64,000 nt of DNA, taken from assembly GCF_030817835.1 (NCBI RefSeq), contig NZ_JAUSZR010000001.1, positions 2,728,001 to 2,792,000 on the forward strand, in the 5' to 3' direction. The notes below the pieces were generated by a model. The model did no database searches. It saw nothing but the letters and a program-made list of their open reading frames with translations, and was not told where the DNA came from. The translations under genes were made by a program, and so were the position numbers. Every line of letters begins with the position of its first letter. Position 1 is the stretch's first letter. Below, piece after piece: positions 50,845 to 59,815 of this stretch. The stretch comes from Pseudarthrobacter sp. W1I19. Lineage in GTDB: Bacteria > Actinomycetota > Actinomycetes > Actinomycetales > Micrococcaceae.

Positions 50845-51007
50845 CGCCCCATTCTATGAGGGACAATGGGAAGGCCCGGGCACTCATTCCGCTTTCCCGG
50901 GAATACCTGCACCTTCCCGGGGGTTGTCCCCGTGGTCCAGGCCCTATCCAGCCCCACTGCCGTGGCTGCAGCCCACTTGTATCCCCAGCACCTCGAAAAG
51001 CAGGCAC

Positions 51008-52219
51008 ATGAGCAGCGTCATTCAGTCGCCCACGGCAACCAGCACCGCCTCCCCCAATATCGCGATAGCCATCATCGCGCTGGCGATGGGCGGGGTGGGA
51101 ATCGGGGTCACAGAGTTCACCATGATGGGCCTGCTGAAGGAAGTGGAACAGGGCCTTACCATCAGCACCCCGGAAGCCGGGCACCTCATCTCCGCTTATG
51201 CGCTGGGTGTGGTGGTGGGCGCACCGCTGCTGGCCGCCGTCGGCGCTAAACTTCCGCGCAAAAACCTGGCCCTCGGCCTGATGCTGTTCTTCACCGTCGC
51301 CAACCTGGCCTCTTTCCTGGCCCCCGATTACGGCTCCATGCTGGTTTCACGGTTCGCGGCCGGGCTGCCGCACGGTGCATTCTTTGGTGTTGCCGCCGTC
51401 ATCGCCGCCTCGCTGGTGCCGCCCACCCGGCGTGGATGGGCGATCTCCATGGTGATGGCGGGGCTGAGCATTTCCAACGTTATCGGCGTCCCGGCGGCAA
51501 CCTGGGTGGGACAAACCTACGGCTGGCGCCTGCTCTTCATCCTGGTAGGTGCGCTGGGAATGCTCACACTGGTGCTGATCTGGCGGTTTGTTCCCTTCCA
51601 CAAGGCCCATCCGGACGCGAGCATCCGCCGTGAACTCCGGGCGCTCAAGCGGCTCCAGGTCTGGCTCGCCATCCTGATCGGCATCGTGGGCTTTGGCGGC
51701 TTCTTCGCCACCTACACGTACATTTCCCACACCATGACTCACGTAGCCGGCCTCCCCTCGTCGATGATTCCACTGGTGGTGGCTTTGTACGGGCTGGGCA
51801 TGGTGGCCGGCAACGTGCTGGGCGGCAGGATTGCGGACAAGTCCGTGATGGGAACCCTTTACAGTGTGCTGCCGGCCATCGCTGTGGCCCTGGTGGTGTA
51901 CGCCATCGCCGCCCACTGGCCGTGGTCAGCCCTGGTGATGGTGTTTGTGGTGGGCGCGGCCGGGTCCATGCTGATACCGGCCCTGCAGACCCGGCTCCTG
52001 GACACCTCCCCCGACGCACCCTCGCTGGCCTCGTCATTGAACCATGCCGCCTTGAACGTGGCCAACGCGCTCGGAGCATTCCTGGGCGGCGTGGTGATTG
52101 CCTGGGGTTGGGGCTATGTTGCCCCCGCGCTGGTGGGCGCCTGTCTGGCCGTCCTGGGTCTCGGCGTTGCCGTTGCCAGTGGCATGCTGGAACGGAAAAA
52201 ACCGCTGGCCGCCTCCTGA
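51008..52219 (+). CDS. MFS drug or sugar efflux transporter, DHA1/AraJ-Cmx type
   Basis: Twelve-helix exporter of 403 residues. The N-terminus IAIAIIALAMGGVGIGVTEF with TMMGLL is the Cmx/AraJ-family start; the loop 2-3 motif is GAKLPRKNLALGLML and the antiporter motif C-like GLSISNVIGVPAATWVGQ follows. The ATG at 51008 has only a weak AGGC upstream. The substrate is not deducible. The 163 bp before it show no other gene. Confidence 0.88.
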   Translation: MSSVIQSPTATSTASPNIAIAIIALAMGGVGIGVTEFTMMGLLKEVEQGLTISTPEAGHLISAYALGVVVGAPLLAAVGAKLPRKNLALGLMLFFTVANLASFLAPDYGSMLVSRFAAGLPHGAFFGVAAVIAASLVPPTRRGWAISMVMAGLSISNVIGVPAATWVGQTYGWRLLFILVGALGMLTLVLIWRFVPFHKAHPDASIRRELRALKRLQVWLAILIGIVGFGGFFATYTYISHTMTHVAGLPSSMIPLVVALYGLGMVAGNVLGGRIADKSVMGTLYSVLPAIAVALVVYAIAAHWPWSALVMVFVVGAAGSMLIPALQTRLLDTSPDAPSLASSLNHAALNVANALGAFLGGVVIAWGWGYVAPALVGACLAVLGLGVAVASGMLERKKPLAAS

Positions 52220-52234
52220 AAAGGCGGCCAGCGG
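52202..52234. terminator. Hairpin covering the MFS stop codon
   Basis: CCGCTGGCCGCCT (52202-52214) and AGGCGGCCAGCGG (52222-52234) form a perfect 13-bp stem whose loop contains the TGA. It likely ends the transcript or protects the 3' end; the opposite gene starts its 3' end 35 bp later. Confidence 0.65.
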
Positions 52235-52269
52235 CGGGCTGGCTTAGTGATGTTTCTGACGGGCAGTTG

Positions 52270-53229
52270 TCAGGGCCTCGGTGCCGCGGCGGCAGGCTGA
52301 TGGCCGGCGCCAGCGGCATCTGAACGGTGCAGGTCAGGCTCCAGGTAAATCACCCTGGCGATAGGCACCGCTGTCCGGATGCGTGATTCTGCACTGTCGA
52401 TTTCCCTGGCGATCTCCTCGCCGGTGGCATTGCGGTTGATGGCGATCTTGGCCGCCACCAGCAGTTCCTCCGGTCCCAAGTGAAGTGTCTTGAGGTGGAT
52501 GATCCGGCTGCCGTCAGCCTCGATGGCCTGTGCAATCCGTTCCACGTCATCCCTGGAAGCTGATTCCCCCAGGAGCAGGGACTTTGTCTCCAACGCCAGA
52601 ATCACGGCAATCGCCACGAGCAGCAGGCCGATCATGGCCGTGCCCGCCGCGTCCCAGAGACCGTCGCCGGTAACAAGCGTCATGCTGACGCCGATCAGCG
52701 CGAACACCAGGCCCAGGAGCGCACCCAGGTCTTCAAGCAGGATGACGGGCAGCTCAGGCTGTTTGGCACTGCGCACAAACTTGGCCCAGGACTGCTGTCC
52801 GCGGAGATGGTTCGATTCCTTGATGGCAGTCCGGAACGAGAACGATTCGGCAACGATCGCCCCCACCAGCACCGCCAGGGGAACCCACCAGAAGTCGCCC
52901 TCGATGGCGTGCGGGTGCTGAAACTTCTCCCACGCCTCATACAGGGCAAAGAGGCCGCCCACGCTGAACAGCACGATGGAAACGATGAAGGCGTAGATAT
53001 AACGCTCCCGGCCATAACCGAACGGGTGTTCGGGGCTGGCAGCCCGTTGTGCCTTCTTGCCGCCCACCAGCAGGAGGATCTGGTTGCCCGAGTCCGCCAC
53101 GGAGTGGATGGCTTCGGCGAGCATCGACGACGAGCGCGTCAGGAAGTACGCAACAAACTTCAGGAGGGCGATGGTCAGGTTGGCAGCCAGAGCCGCAATA
53201 ATCGCCTTTGTACCGCCACTTGCAGCCAA
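52270..53229 (-). CDS. Cation diffusion facilitator transporter
   Basis: Divalent metal exporter (Zn, Fe or Mn) of 319 residues with six helices. Metal-site residues: HSVAD in LAEAIHSVADSGNQ (helix II, His-x3-Asp) and the partner site in VILLEDLGALLGLVFALIGV (helix V; Glu-Asp instead of the common HxxxD, as in ZnT9-like members). The cytosolic C-terminal domain is about 90 residues. TTG start at 53229 with GAGGTG 7 nt upstream. Confidence 0.88.
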   Translation of the reverse strand: MAASGGTKAIIAALAANLTIALLKFVAYFLTRSSSMLAEAIHSVADSGNQILLLVGGKKAQRAASPEHPFGYGRERYIYAFIVSIVLFSVGGLFALYEAWEKFQHPHAIEGDFWWVPLAVLVGAIVAESFSFRTAIKESNHLRGQQSWAKFVRSAKQPELPVILLEDLGALLGLVFALIGVSMTLVTGDGLWDAAGTAMIGLLLVAIAVILALETKSLLLGESASRDDVERIAQAIEADGSRIIHLKTLHLGPEELLVAAKIAINRNATGEEIAREIDSAESRIRTAVPIARVIYLEPDLHRSDAAGAGHQPAAAAPRP

Positions 53230-53428
53230 GGGGCTTCACCTCTTTTACGGTTTTTGGAACACTACGGAATTTGCGGACCCGGACCCCGGCTCCGCCCATA
53301 GTTACCGTACCCGCCCCAACAGCCGGCATGCACCCGCGACAGGCCCTAAGCCTGCTGACAAGCAAAGGACCCTATGTTAGCTTGAAGCTCATCGGGAGGG
53401 TTTATCCCGGTCACAATAAGGAGGAGAC

Positions 53429-53704
53429 ATGGGTTTTCTTGCTTGGATTATTCTGGGCCTCATCGTGGGGGCCATCGTTAAAGCCGTAATGCCCGGCAGG
53501 GTAGGCGGCGGTTGGGTCACCAGCCTGGTTCTGGGCGTGGTAGGCGCAATAGTAGGCGGCTGGATCGGCAGCCTGCTCTTTAATAAAGGCGATCTGGCCT
53601 TCTTCGATCTCGGCACGTGGATTCTCGCCATCGTAGGCGGCCTGGTGGTCGCCGGCATCTACGGTGCCATCACCGGACGCGGCAAGGCAACACGCGCGCC
53701 CTGA
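53429..53704 (+). CDS. GlsB/YeaQ/YmgE family stress membrane protein
   Basis: Three-helix protein of 91 residues: MGFLAWIILGLIVGAIVKAV with the conserved PGRVGGGWVTSLVLGVVGAIVGG after it and a final helix WILAIVGGLVVAGIYGAI. AAGGAGGAG lies just before the ATG. Family members rise under general stress; the precise role is unknown. The 199-bp region before it holds no other gene. Confidence 0.92.
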   Translation: MGFLAWIILGLIVGAIVKAVMPGRVGGGWVTSLVLGVVGAIVGGWIGSLLFNKGDLAFFDLGTWILAIVGGLVVAGIYGAITGRGKATRAP

Positions 53705-53733
53705 GTTCCAGGTAAATCTTCATTCTCCACTCA

Positions 53734-53765
53734 AGCGTGGGCTCCGGTAATCCGGAGCCCACGCT
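53734..53765. terminator. Strong terminator between the GlsB-like and SpoU genes
   Basis: AGCGTGGGCTCCGG (53734-53747), loop TAAT and CCGGAGCCCACGCT (53752-53765): a perfect 14-bp stem between convergent genes. Confidence 0.88.
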
Positions 53766-53782
53766 GCCGTTAATGCCGCAGT

Positions 53783-54697
53783 TCAATTAGCCGGCACGGC
53801 TGCCGGGAGGTGCTGGGAGCGGGCGCTGGCATAGAGGCAGACTGTGGCGGCCGTGCCGAGGTTGAGGCTTTCCGCCGCCCCATACACGGGCACCGCCACA
53901 CGGTGGTCGGCCAGGTCCAGCTCGGCCTGGGACAGCCCTTGCGCCTCGTTGCCGAACAGCCAGGCCGTGGGTTTTTCCAGGTCATAAGCTGACCGGGTGC
54001 TGTCCCCCGTGAGCCGGCGCCGGGCATTTCCGTCCTGCAGTGCGTCAAGGTTGAGGGAACCATAGCCGTCCGCTGCGAGGATGCCGATCCCCCGGGCCCG
54101 GCACGCCTCGGCCAGTTCAGTTACATCGGCACCCAGCACCACGGGCAGGTGGAACAGGGAACCGGCCGTGGACCGGACCGCCTTGGGATTGTAGATGTCT
54201 ACGCTGGAGCCGGTGAGGATGACTGCATCTGCTCCCGCTGAGTCAGCCGCCCGCAGAACCGTTCCGGCATTCCCCGGATCCCGGACCTGGCAAAGAACGG
54301 CAATGAGGCGCGGACCGGCGTCGAGCACTTCCTCCAGCGCGACGTCGATGAACCGGCAGACGGCAATGATGCCCTGGGGGTTGACCGTGTCCGCCATGGC
54401 CGCCAGGACGTCGTCGGTAGCCAACCGCGCATTGGTTCCCTCGGCAAGTTCCTCGAATTCAGGAAACCGGTCCAGGCAGGCGGCACTGGCAAAAACCTCG
54501 GTAACCACGCCCGGGGCTCCGTCGGTGAGGCGCTGCTGGTGCAGCTTCAAGGCTTCGCGGACCGCCTGCGGGCCTTCCGCCAGGAACTGTCCGCGCTTTA
54601 AGCGGGCCGGGCGCCCTGCAAGTTTTGCCACATCCCGCACCCGATCTGCTCGGGGGTTGGAGAGTGGTAAATCCTGCGGGCGCCCGGTGTCGTTCAT
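53783..54697 (-). CDS. TrmH/SpoU-family RNA methyltransferase
   Basis: SPOUT methyltransferase of 304 residues. The N-terminal substrate-binding part (PARLKRGQFLAEGPQAVREAL) is of the L30e-like kind seen in 23S rRNA methyltransferases; the knot carries VRDPGNAGTVLRAADSAGAD, PKAVRSTAGSLFHLP and AESLNLGTAATVCLY. Mycobacterial TsnR-like proteins lie in the same place after rplT. The ATG at 54697 has no clear ribosome binding site; an upstream GTG is open. Confidence 0.9.
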   Translation of the reverse strand: MNDTGRPQDLPLSNPRADRVRDVAKLAGRPARLKRGQFLAEGPQAVREALKLHQQRLTDGAPGVVTEVFASAACLDRFPEFEELAEGTNARLATDDVLAAMADTVNPQGIIAVCRFIDVALEEVLDAGPRLIAVLCQVRDPGNAGTVLRAADSAGADAVILTGSSVDIYNPKAVRSTAGSLFHLPVVLGADVTELAEACRARGIGILAADGYGSLNLDALQDGNARRRLTGDSTRSAYDLEKPTAWLFGNEAQGLSQAELDLADHRVAVPVYGAAESLNLGTAATVCLYASARSQHLPAAVPAN

Positions 54698-54761
54698 ACA
54701 GGAAACTTTAGTGGCTAGTGCCACCAGTTCCTGAACTGTCCCGTTGCGGGGTGCAGCGTTG

Positions 54762-55148
54762 CTACGCAACAACCTTCTTGGCGGAGGTGTCGGCGGGCAG
54801 CGAGTCCTTGGCAACCTGGACCAGTGCGGCGAACGCGTTGGCGTCGGAGACAGCCAGTTCGGCCAGCATGCGGCGGTCAACCTCGACCTCAGCGGCCTTC
54901 AGGCCCTGGATCAGGCGGTTGTAGGTGAGGCCGTTGGCGCGGGATGCAGCGTTGATGCGCTGGATCCACAGGCGGCGGAAGTCGCCCTTCTTCTTCTTGC
55001 GGTCGCCGTAGCTGTACACAAACGAGTGCAGCAGCTGCTCTTTGGCCTTGCGGTACAGGCGTGAACGCTGTCCACGGTAGCCCTTTGCGCGTTCAAGGAT
55101 AACCCGGCGCTTCTTGTGGGCGTTGACCGCCCTCTTCACACGTGCCAC
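54762..55148 (-). CDS. rplT: 50S ribosomal protein L20
   Basis: 128-residue protein that binds 23S rRNA early in assembly. It starts [20 protein letters not shown] and the C-terminal domain includes [23 protein letters not shown]. The GTG at 55148 has GAAGGAG 7 nt upstream, and longer readings lack similarity. Third gene of infC-rpmI-rplT; L20 often represses this operon. Confidence 0.97.
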   Translation of the reverse strand: MARVKRAVNAHKKRRVILERAKGYRGQRSRLYRKAKEQLLHSFVYSYGDRKKKKGDFRRLWIQRINAASRANGLTYNRLIQGLKAAEVEVDRRMLAELAVSDANAFAALVQVAKDSLPADTSAKKVVA

Positions 55149-55264
55149 GTGCGTACTCCTTCGAAATTCTGGTCCCAAGCATCTACTGCCGGATGTCCGG
55201 CGGCCTGAGAAGGCTTTTTGGCAGGTGACTTACACCAGGTGGTGGTCAGTCAAGAACTTGGAAA

Positions 55265-55459
55265 TTAGATGCCGAGCATCTTCCGGATGACCTTGGCGTC
55301 GCCCTTGAAGACGATCTTGTCGCCGGCGAGGCGGCGGGTCAGCCTGGAGGACTTGTGCTCGAGGTAGTGGCGGCGGTTGGCCTGCTGGCGGCGCAGCTTG
55401 CCGCTGCCGGTCAGCTTGAAGCGCTTCTTAGCACCACTGTGGGTCTTCATCTTCGGCAT
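55265..55459 (-). CDS. rpmI: 50S ribosomal protein L35
   Basis: 64 residues, [20 protein letters not shown] onward, with the strongly basic end [20 protein letters not shown]. Full length. Between infC (116 bp upstream) and rplT (116 bp downstream), the usual order. Confidence 0.97.
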   Translation of the reverse strand: MPKMKTHSGAKKRFKLTGSGKLRRQQANRRHYLEHKSSRLTRRLAGDKIVFKGDAKVIRKMLGI

Positions 55460-55575
55460 GGGAACCGATCTCCTTACGTGTCCGCAGGCGAGGCCTGCAG
55501 TTCTATCGCGCAGCTGCCCCTGGGGGCGGCGTGCTGGTTGCTGACTGCCGGAGGGCGACCCCCGGCAGCTGTGAA

Positions 55576-56667
55576 CTAAGTGGTCTTCTTACCGGCCGGC
55601 TTCGGCACTGCCTTGGGGGCAGGGCGGGCAGCGGGCTTGGGTGCAGCGGGCCTGGCCACCGGCTTCGGCGGAGCAGGAACTGCTGCGGGCTTCGGCGCCG
55701 CCGCTGCCGGCTTGGCAGCTTCGGGCTTCTCCGCAGCCGGCTGGGGCGCCGGTGCAACGGCCTTAGGGGCCTCCTGCTTCGGAGCTTCCTGCTTCGGCGC
55801 TGCAGCCTTAGGGGCCTCCTGCTTCGGAGCTTCCTGCTTCGGAGCAGCGGCCTTGGGGGCCTCCTGCTTCGGAGCTTCCTGCTTCGGAGCAGCGGCCTTG
55901 GGAGCTTCGGCTGCCTTGGCCGGAGCTTCTTCAGCAGCAGGCTCGACGGCGGGAGCCGCTTCCTGCGCCGGAGCTTCCGGAGCTGCTTCCGGTTCCGTCG
56001 AGACGGTGAAACCCTCGGGCAGCAGGTCCGCGAGGGACTGCGTCAGGGGGGCCTGGTCGTCGCCGGAAACGTCGACACGGCCGGATGCCTTGGCTTCGTT
56101 CTGTGCTTTTGCTTCAGCCCGCTGCGTTGCACGGCGTGCTTCAGCCTTGGCTTCTGCCTTGTTCTTCAGAGGGCCGACCACCATGACCATGTTGCGGCCG
56201 TCGATGCGGGGGCTGGATTCCACCACACCTACCTCAGCAACGTCATCGGCGAAACGCTGGAGCAGGCGAATGCCCATTTCCGGACGCTGCTGTTCGCGGC
56301 CGCGGAACTGGATCATGGCCTTGACCTTGTCCCCGGCGCCGAGGAAGCGCAGTGCGTGCCCGCGCTTTGTCTCGTAGTCGTGGGTGTCGATCTTCAGGCG
56401 GAAACGGATCTCCTTCAGAACAGTGTTCGTCTGGTTCTTCCGTGCTTCACGTGCCTTGACCGCGGCCTCGTACTTGTACTTGCCGAAGTCCATCAGCTTG
56501 CACACCGGAGGCTTCGCCTGAGGTGCAACTTCAACGAGATCAAGGTCGGACTCGGCGGCCAGACGCAGGGCATCCTCAATACGGACGATTCCTACCTGTT
56601 CACCTGCAGGGCCGACCAGCCGCACCTCGGGGACGCGGATACGCTCATTGATTCTTGGCTCGCTAAT
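55576..56667 (-). CDS. infC: Translation initiation factor IF-3 with long Ala/Pro/Lys/Glu tail; AUU start
   Basis: IF-3 keeps the 30S subunit free and proofreads the start codon. Residues 1-170 are the normal factor ([41 protein letters not shown] with [26 protein letters not shown]). The best start is ATT at 56667: AGGAG lies 7 nt upstream, and no ATG, GTG or TTG lies between the site and the conserved core. AUU is the known autoregulatory start of infC in other bacteria. Residues 200-363 are an acidic/basic, Ala-Pro-rich tail containing three 15-residue repeats ([15 protein letters not shown]), about 160 residues beyond ordinary IF-3. Stop is followed by rpmI. Confidence 0.93.
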   Translation of the reverse strand: MSEPRINERIRVPEVRLVGPAGEQVGIVRIEDALRLAAESDLDLVEVAPQAKPPVCKLMDFGKYKYEAAVKAREARKNQTNTVLKEIRFRLKIDTHDYETKRGHALRFLGAGDKVKAMIQFRGREQQRPEMGIRLLQRFADDVAEVGVVESSPRIDGRNMVMVVGPLKNKAEAKAEARRATQRAEAKAQNEAKASGRVDVSGDDQAPLTQSLADLLPEGFTVSTEPEAAPEAPAQEAAPAVEPAAEEAPAKAAEAPKAAAPKQEAPKQEAPKAAAPKQEAPKQEAPKAAAPKQEAPKQEAPKAVAPAPQPAAEKPEAAKPAAAAPKPAAVPAPPKPVARPAAPKPAARPAPKAVPKPAGKKTT

Positions 56668-56903
56668 GTTAAAGCTCCTGTGTTGTTGTGGGATCCCGGC
56701 AAATAGAGAAGGCCCCCAATTGCCGGAGCAATCGAAGGCCTCGAGGACTGGTTGCGCGTCCCATATGGCACGCAATGTTCGATGCGGCGTGCGCCGGAAC
56801 CAAACCAACCAGGTACCCGGCAACCTTGCATTCCATCAAACTTGCGGAACAGCGGCTGACGCGGGTGGGAGAGAACTCCGCTTGCAAACTGACTGCCATT
56901 CTA
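56668..56903 (-). promoter_or_regulatory. infC leader with promoter and possible upstream peptide
   Basis: A TAGAAT -10 lies at 56903-56898 on the minus strand (-35 not clear), giving a leader of about 220 nt. It contains the hairpin ATTGC-TCCG-GCAAT flanked by GGCC/GGCC. A 31-codon frame (ATG at 56764, TAA at 56671-56669) ends 1 nt before the infC ATT and overlaps its ribosome binding site, but has no site of its own. The rest of the 341-bp gap to the DUF1844 gene is non-coding. Confidence 0.5.
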
Positions 56904-57008
56904 CAGAAAAAATTCCCTGCAACGCTGGCGTTGCCGGGAACCTTAGGTCGTTTCGCGAACGATCTCTGAAATAACGACATCCAGTCGGTCTGTGTCAAGC
57001 TTACCAGT

Positions 57009-57407
57009 ATGAGCACCCCAGACAGTAATTCATACGTTTTCGAGCCTGCCGCGGATGGGGCCGGTGCCGCCGCCGACGTCTCGCAGCAGATCCGTGATAT
57101 TTCCGAAGTGCCGGCCATTGAGGTCATCACCACCGCCGCCGTCCACCTGATGAGCGCCGCCGCCGTCAAGCTTGGCCTGGCCGCCGAAGAGAACGCGCAG
57201 GAGCTCAAGGACCTGGACGAGGCCCGCAAACTGATCACGGCGCTGGCCGGCCTGGTCACCGCCGCAGCCCCTGAGATCGGTTCCCAGCACGCCGGACCGT
57301 TGCGTGACGGCCTGCGGTCCCTCCAGCTGGCCTTCCGCGAAGAGTCGCTGATCCCCGACGCCCCGGGCAAGGGCCCAGGCGAGAAGTACACCGGCGCAGT
57401 CAACTAA
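57009..57407 (+). CDS. DUF1844 protein
   Basis: 132-residue soluble protein: IRDISEVPAIEVITTAAVHL is the family core, followed by MSAAAVKLGL and a helical LDEARKLITALAGLVTAAAP. It is commonly divergent from infC in actinobacteria, as here. No function known. No membrane segment. Confidence 0.85.
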   Translation: MSTPDSNSYVFEPAADGAGAAADVSQQIRDISEVPAIEVITTAAVHLMSAAAVKLGLAAEENAQELKDLDEARKLITALAGLVTAAAPEIGSQHAGPLRDGLRSLQLAFREESLIPDAPGKGPGEKYTGAVN

Positions 57408-57430
57408 GGCATAACTTCCCCGGCAGTTCC

Positions 57431-57469
57431 CGACGGCGGGCCGACCTTCCAAAGGTTGGCCCGCCGTCG
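57431..57469. terminator. Terminator after the DUF1844 gene
   Basis: CGACGGCGGGCC (57431-57442) pairs with GGCCCGCCGTCG (57458-57469), and an inner ACCTT/AAGGT extends the stem around TCCAA-type loop bases. It sits just beyond the stop. Confidence 0.82.
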
Positions 57470-57483
57470 CGCGTTAACCCTGC

Positions 57484-57536
57484 AGTTTTTGTCCAGATAT
57501 GCGGGCTTGAGCGTCCCTCATATCTGGACAAAAACT
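57484..57536. repeat. Perfect 18-bp inverted repeat before the MFS stop
   Basis: AGTTTTTGTCCAGATATG (57484-57501) and CATATCTGGACAAAAACT (57519-57536) with a 17-nt loop, 6 bp from the end of the convergent MFS gene. A second hairpin next to the normal terminator is unusual; the arm resembles that of 31584 (GTTTTGGTCC). Confidence 0.88.
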
Positions 57537-57542
57537 CCTCTC

Positions 57543-58844
57543 CTACGCCGTGATGTTGTTCCTCCGGCGCCGGCGCTGGAGGGCCAGCCCCACCAGGCAC
57601 AGGGCCACGCCCGCGGCGCCCACCGAAATAAAACCTCCGGACGGGCCCACCTGGTCGATAAAGACACCGGCCAGCGGAGCCCCGAGGGCCACACCGGCCG
57701 TTAGCGCGGAGCCGTACCAGCCCATGGCCTCGCCGCGCCGCTCCTCCTCCACGAGTTCCGCCACCTTCTCGGATGCTGACGAGAGTACCGGGGCGCAGAG
57801 GAGCCCAGGCAGGATAGCAACGAGGGCGAGGGTCCAGGTGTCGTGGGCGAACCCCATGGGGATGGTCAGGGCGGCCATGCCCAGGAGCAGGACGATCGGC
57901 GAGATGGGCCGGTGCATGGCACCGTAGATGAGCCCGCCCACCACGGAGGCCGCGCACCAGAACAGGAAGACGATACCGATTTCGGCCTGGTGCCCACCGG
58001 TTTCGAGCGCTGCCACAATGCCCACGTCGGTACCGCTGAGGACCATTCCCGCGCCGGCCGCCACGGCGAAGAGTGCAGCCACGGTGGCCGTAAACCACGT
58101 GAAGTTGCGCGCCACCTTCTCCCTGAGTCCGGCGCTGCGGGCAGTGTGGGCAGCAGCCGGGGCCAGGTCCGCGGCAGCCTCCTGCAGGTGGGCGGGGGCG
58201 GTGGAAACGACGGCGGCCTCGGCCGCGCGCTGCTGGTCCGCCTCGCAGTCGACAGCGGTTGTGGCGCTGCGGGTGGGCGGGTTGAACCACATCAGGAACA
58301 AGCCGGCCAGGGACGTGGATACGCCCACAATGGTCAGGCCCGCCACACTGAAGCCGCTGGTGGCCACAATGGCTCCCGCGGCGGGGCCGATCATAAACAC
58401 CACTTCGGTGGTGATCGCGTCGAGGGCGAACGCAGTGCGGCGCTGGTCGCCGTCGGCCAGCACGCCCAAGGACTGGCGCACCACGCTGAAGATGGGCAGC
58501 GTGAGGAGTCCGCCCACGAAGACCAACGGCAGGAGCCACTCGTACGGCACATGCGGAACAACGGACCAGATCACGGTCTCGGAGACAACCGAGGGGATGA
58601 GGGCCTTGCGCAGGCCCACTGTATCCACCCGGCGCCCCCGCCAAGGCGCACCCAGGGCGATGCCGATGGTCATCACGGCGGCGGCTGTACCCGCGGCAGC
58701 GTATCCCTGGCCCAGGGTGAGGACGATGTGCAGGGTCAGCAGCACACCGGCTGCCGAGTGCGGAATGCGGGCGATCATGCCCACAAGGAGTAGCCGCCTG
58801 ATGGGCCGCACGGCGAGCAACTCCCGGTAGAGAGCGAAATTCAC
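57543..58844 (-). CDS. MFS transporter
   Basis: Twelve-helix transporter of 433 residues. N-terminal half: LRKALIPSVVSETVIWSVVP, LLPLVFVGGLLTLPIFSVVR; a long cytosolic linker of about 60 residues rich in Ala (AAEAAVVSTAPAHLQEAAAD) separates the halves; the C-terminal half holds GEAMGWYGSALTAGVALGAP. Substrate unknown. The GTG at 58844 has AAGGA 8 nt upstream. Confidence 0.85.
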   Translation of the reverse strand: MNFALYRELLAVRPIRRLLLVGMIARIPHSAAGVLLTLHIVLTLGQGYAAAGTAAAVMTIGIALGAPWRGRRVDTVGLRKALIPSVVSETVIWSVVPHVPYEWLLPLVFVGGLLTLPIFSVVRQSLGVLADGDQRRTAFALDAITTEVVFMIGPAAGAIVATSGFSVAGLTIVGVSTSLAGLFLMWFNPPTRSATTAVDCEADQQRAAEAAVVSTAPAHLQEAAADLAPAAAHTARSAGLREKVARNFTWFTATVAALFAVAAGAGMVLSGTDVGIVAALETGGHQAEIGIVFLFWCAASVVGGLIYGAMHRPISPIVLLLGMAALTIPMGFAHDTWTLALVAILPGLLCAPVLSSASEKVAELVEEERRGEAMGWYGSALTAGVALGAPLAGVFIDQVGPSGGFISVGAAGVALCLVGLALQRRRRRNNITA

Positions 58845-58899
58845 GAAAAGAATCCTTCGGTCTGCCGCAGCCGACCGGGGATCCCCCTCCTCGCCGCAG

Positions 58900-59787
58900 C
58901 TAGTGGACAGCGCGCCGCAGTTTCACCTCGATGGAGTCGACCCGCTCCCCAAACAATACATTCCGGGACCACTGGGCCTGGAGTCCTGCCACCAGTTCCT
59001 GCACGGCGGCCGCGTCCAGGCCGTCCTCCAGGTAGAGGACCACCTGCAGCTCGGGACCGGCGCCTCCGCCGGGGAGGACGGCCCCGTCAGCGGTGCGGGC
59101 TGCCACTCCCCTGCCCGGCAGGAGCTCCAGGCTCCGCACGGCGGGGAAGCCGGCCGTAGCCTCCCGCATCTGGCGGGCGAGGGCGTCATCCGTGTAGGAG
59201 GGGATCCAGTCCTGCTGCTGGGCCAACGCCCAGAGGGCGGGCCGCCGGACCACAAACGTGACGGTCGAACCCGGGTCAAGGACCAGCAGTTCCGCCCCTT
59301 CCGCCACGGCCGAAAGGGCCGCGCGTGCGGCGTAGACCGCTACTGGCCGCGCCTCCGGGTGCCACGCGCTCAGTGCCTCGGCGGATGTGAACGCCGGCAT
59401 GGCGGTCCGGCCATCGGCAGCTTTGAGGGTCACCAGGGCCATGTCCGCCTGCTTGTCGGCGTGCAGTCCGTCCTGGCCTTCGGCTTCTTCGGCGAGCTGG
59501 GCAACGATGGGAATAAAGACCCGGGCGGTGGCGAGGGAGGCAACCACGGCGGCCTCGTCCCCGTGTCCAGCCTGCAGGGCCGCGACGGCGCTGAGGTAAC
59601 CGGCGTCGGCCAGTCCGTCGTCGTCCTCAAAATTGTGGATCTTGGCATTCTCCCCGGCCAGGCTCCGCCCCGCCCAGGGCTGGCCGGCAGAGTCGGTGGC
59701 ACCCCCGGCACCGGCCAGCGCTGCTGCGATGTGGCCGGGGAGGTGGCGTTGCGGAGAGGTGCCGGATCCGGGTTCGGTGCTGGACAT
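58900..59787 (-). CDS. SseB-family protein
   Basis: 295-residue soluble protein. The SseB N-terminal fold is seen in VASLATARVFIPIVAQLAEE and DMALVTLKAADGRTAMPAFT, then SAEALSAWHPEARPVAVYAA and ELLVLDPGSTVTFVVRRPAL. The C-terminal half, with strands LQVVLYLEDGLDAAAVQELV, is characteristic of the actinobacterial form beside hisA (called SseB by annotation). No known function. The start at 59787 has only a weak site. Confidence 0.8.
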   Translation of the reverse strand: MSSTEPGSGTSPQRHLPGHIAAALAGAGGATDSAGQPWAGRSLAGENAKIHNFEDDDGLADAGYLSAVAALQAGHGDEAAVVASLATARVFIPIVAQLAEEAEGQDGLHADKQADMALVTLKAADGRTAMPAFTSAEALSAWHPEARPVAVYAARAALSAVAEGAELLVLDPGSTVTFVVRRPALWALAQQQDWIPSYTDDALARQMREATAGFPAVRSLELLPGRGVAARTADGAVLPGGGAGPELQVVLYLEDGLDAAAVQELVAGLQAQWSRNVLFGERVDSIEVKLRRAVH

Positions 59788-59815
59788 GGCGTTGCCTGGG
59801 GCCTGGCGCGGCTGG

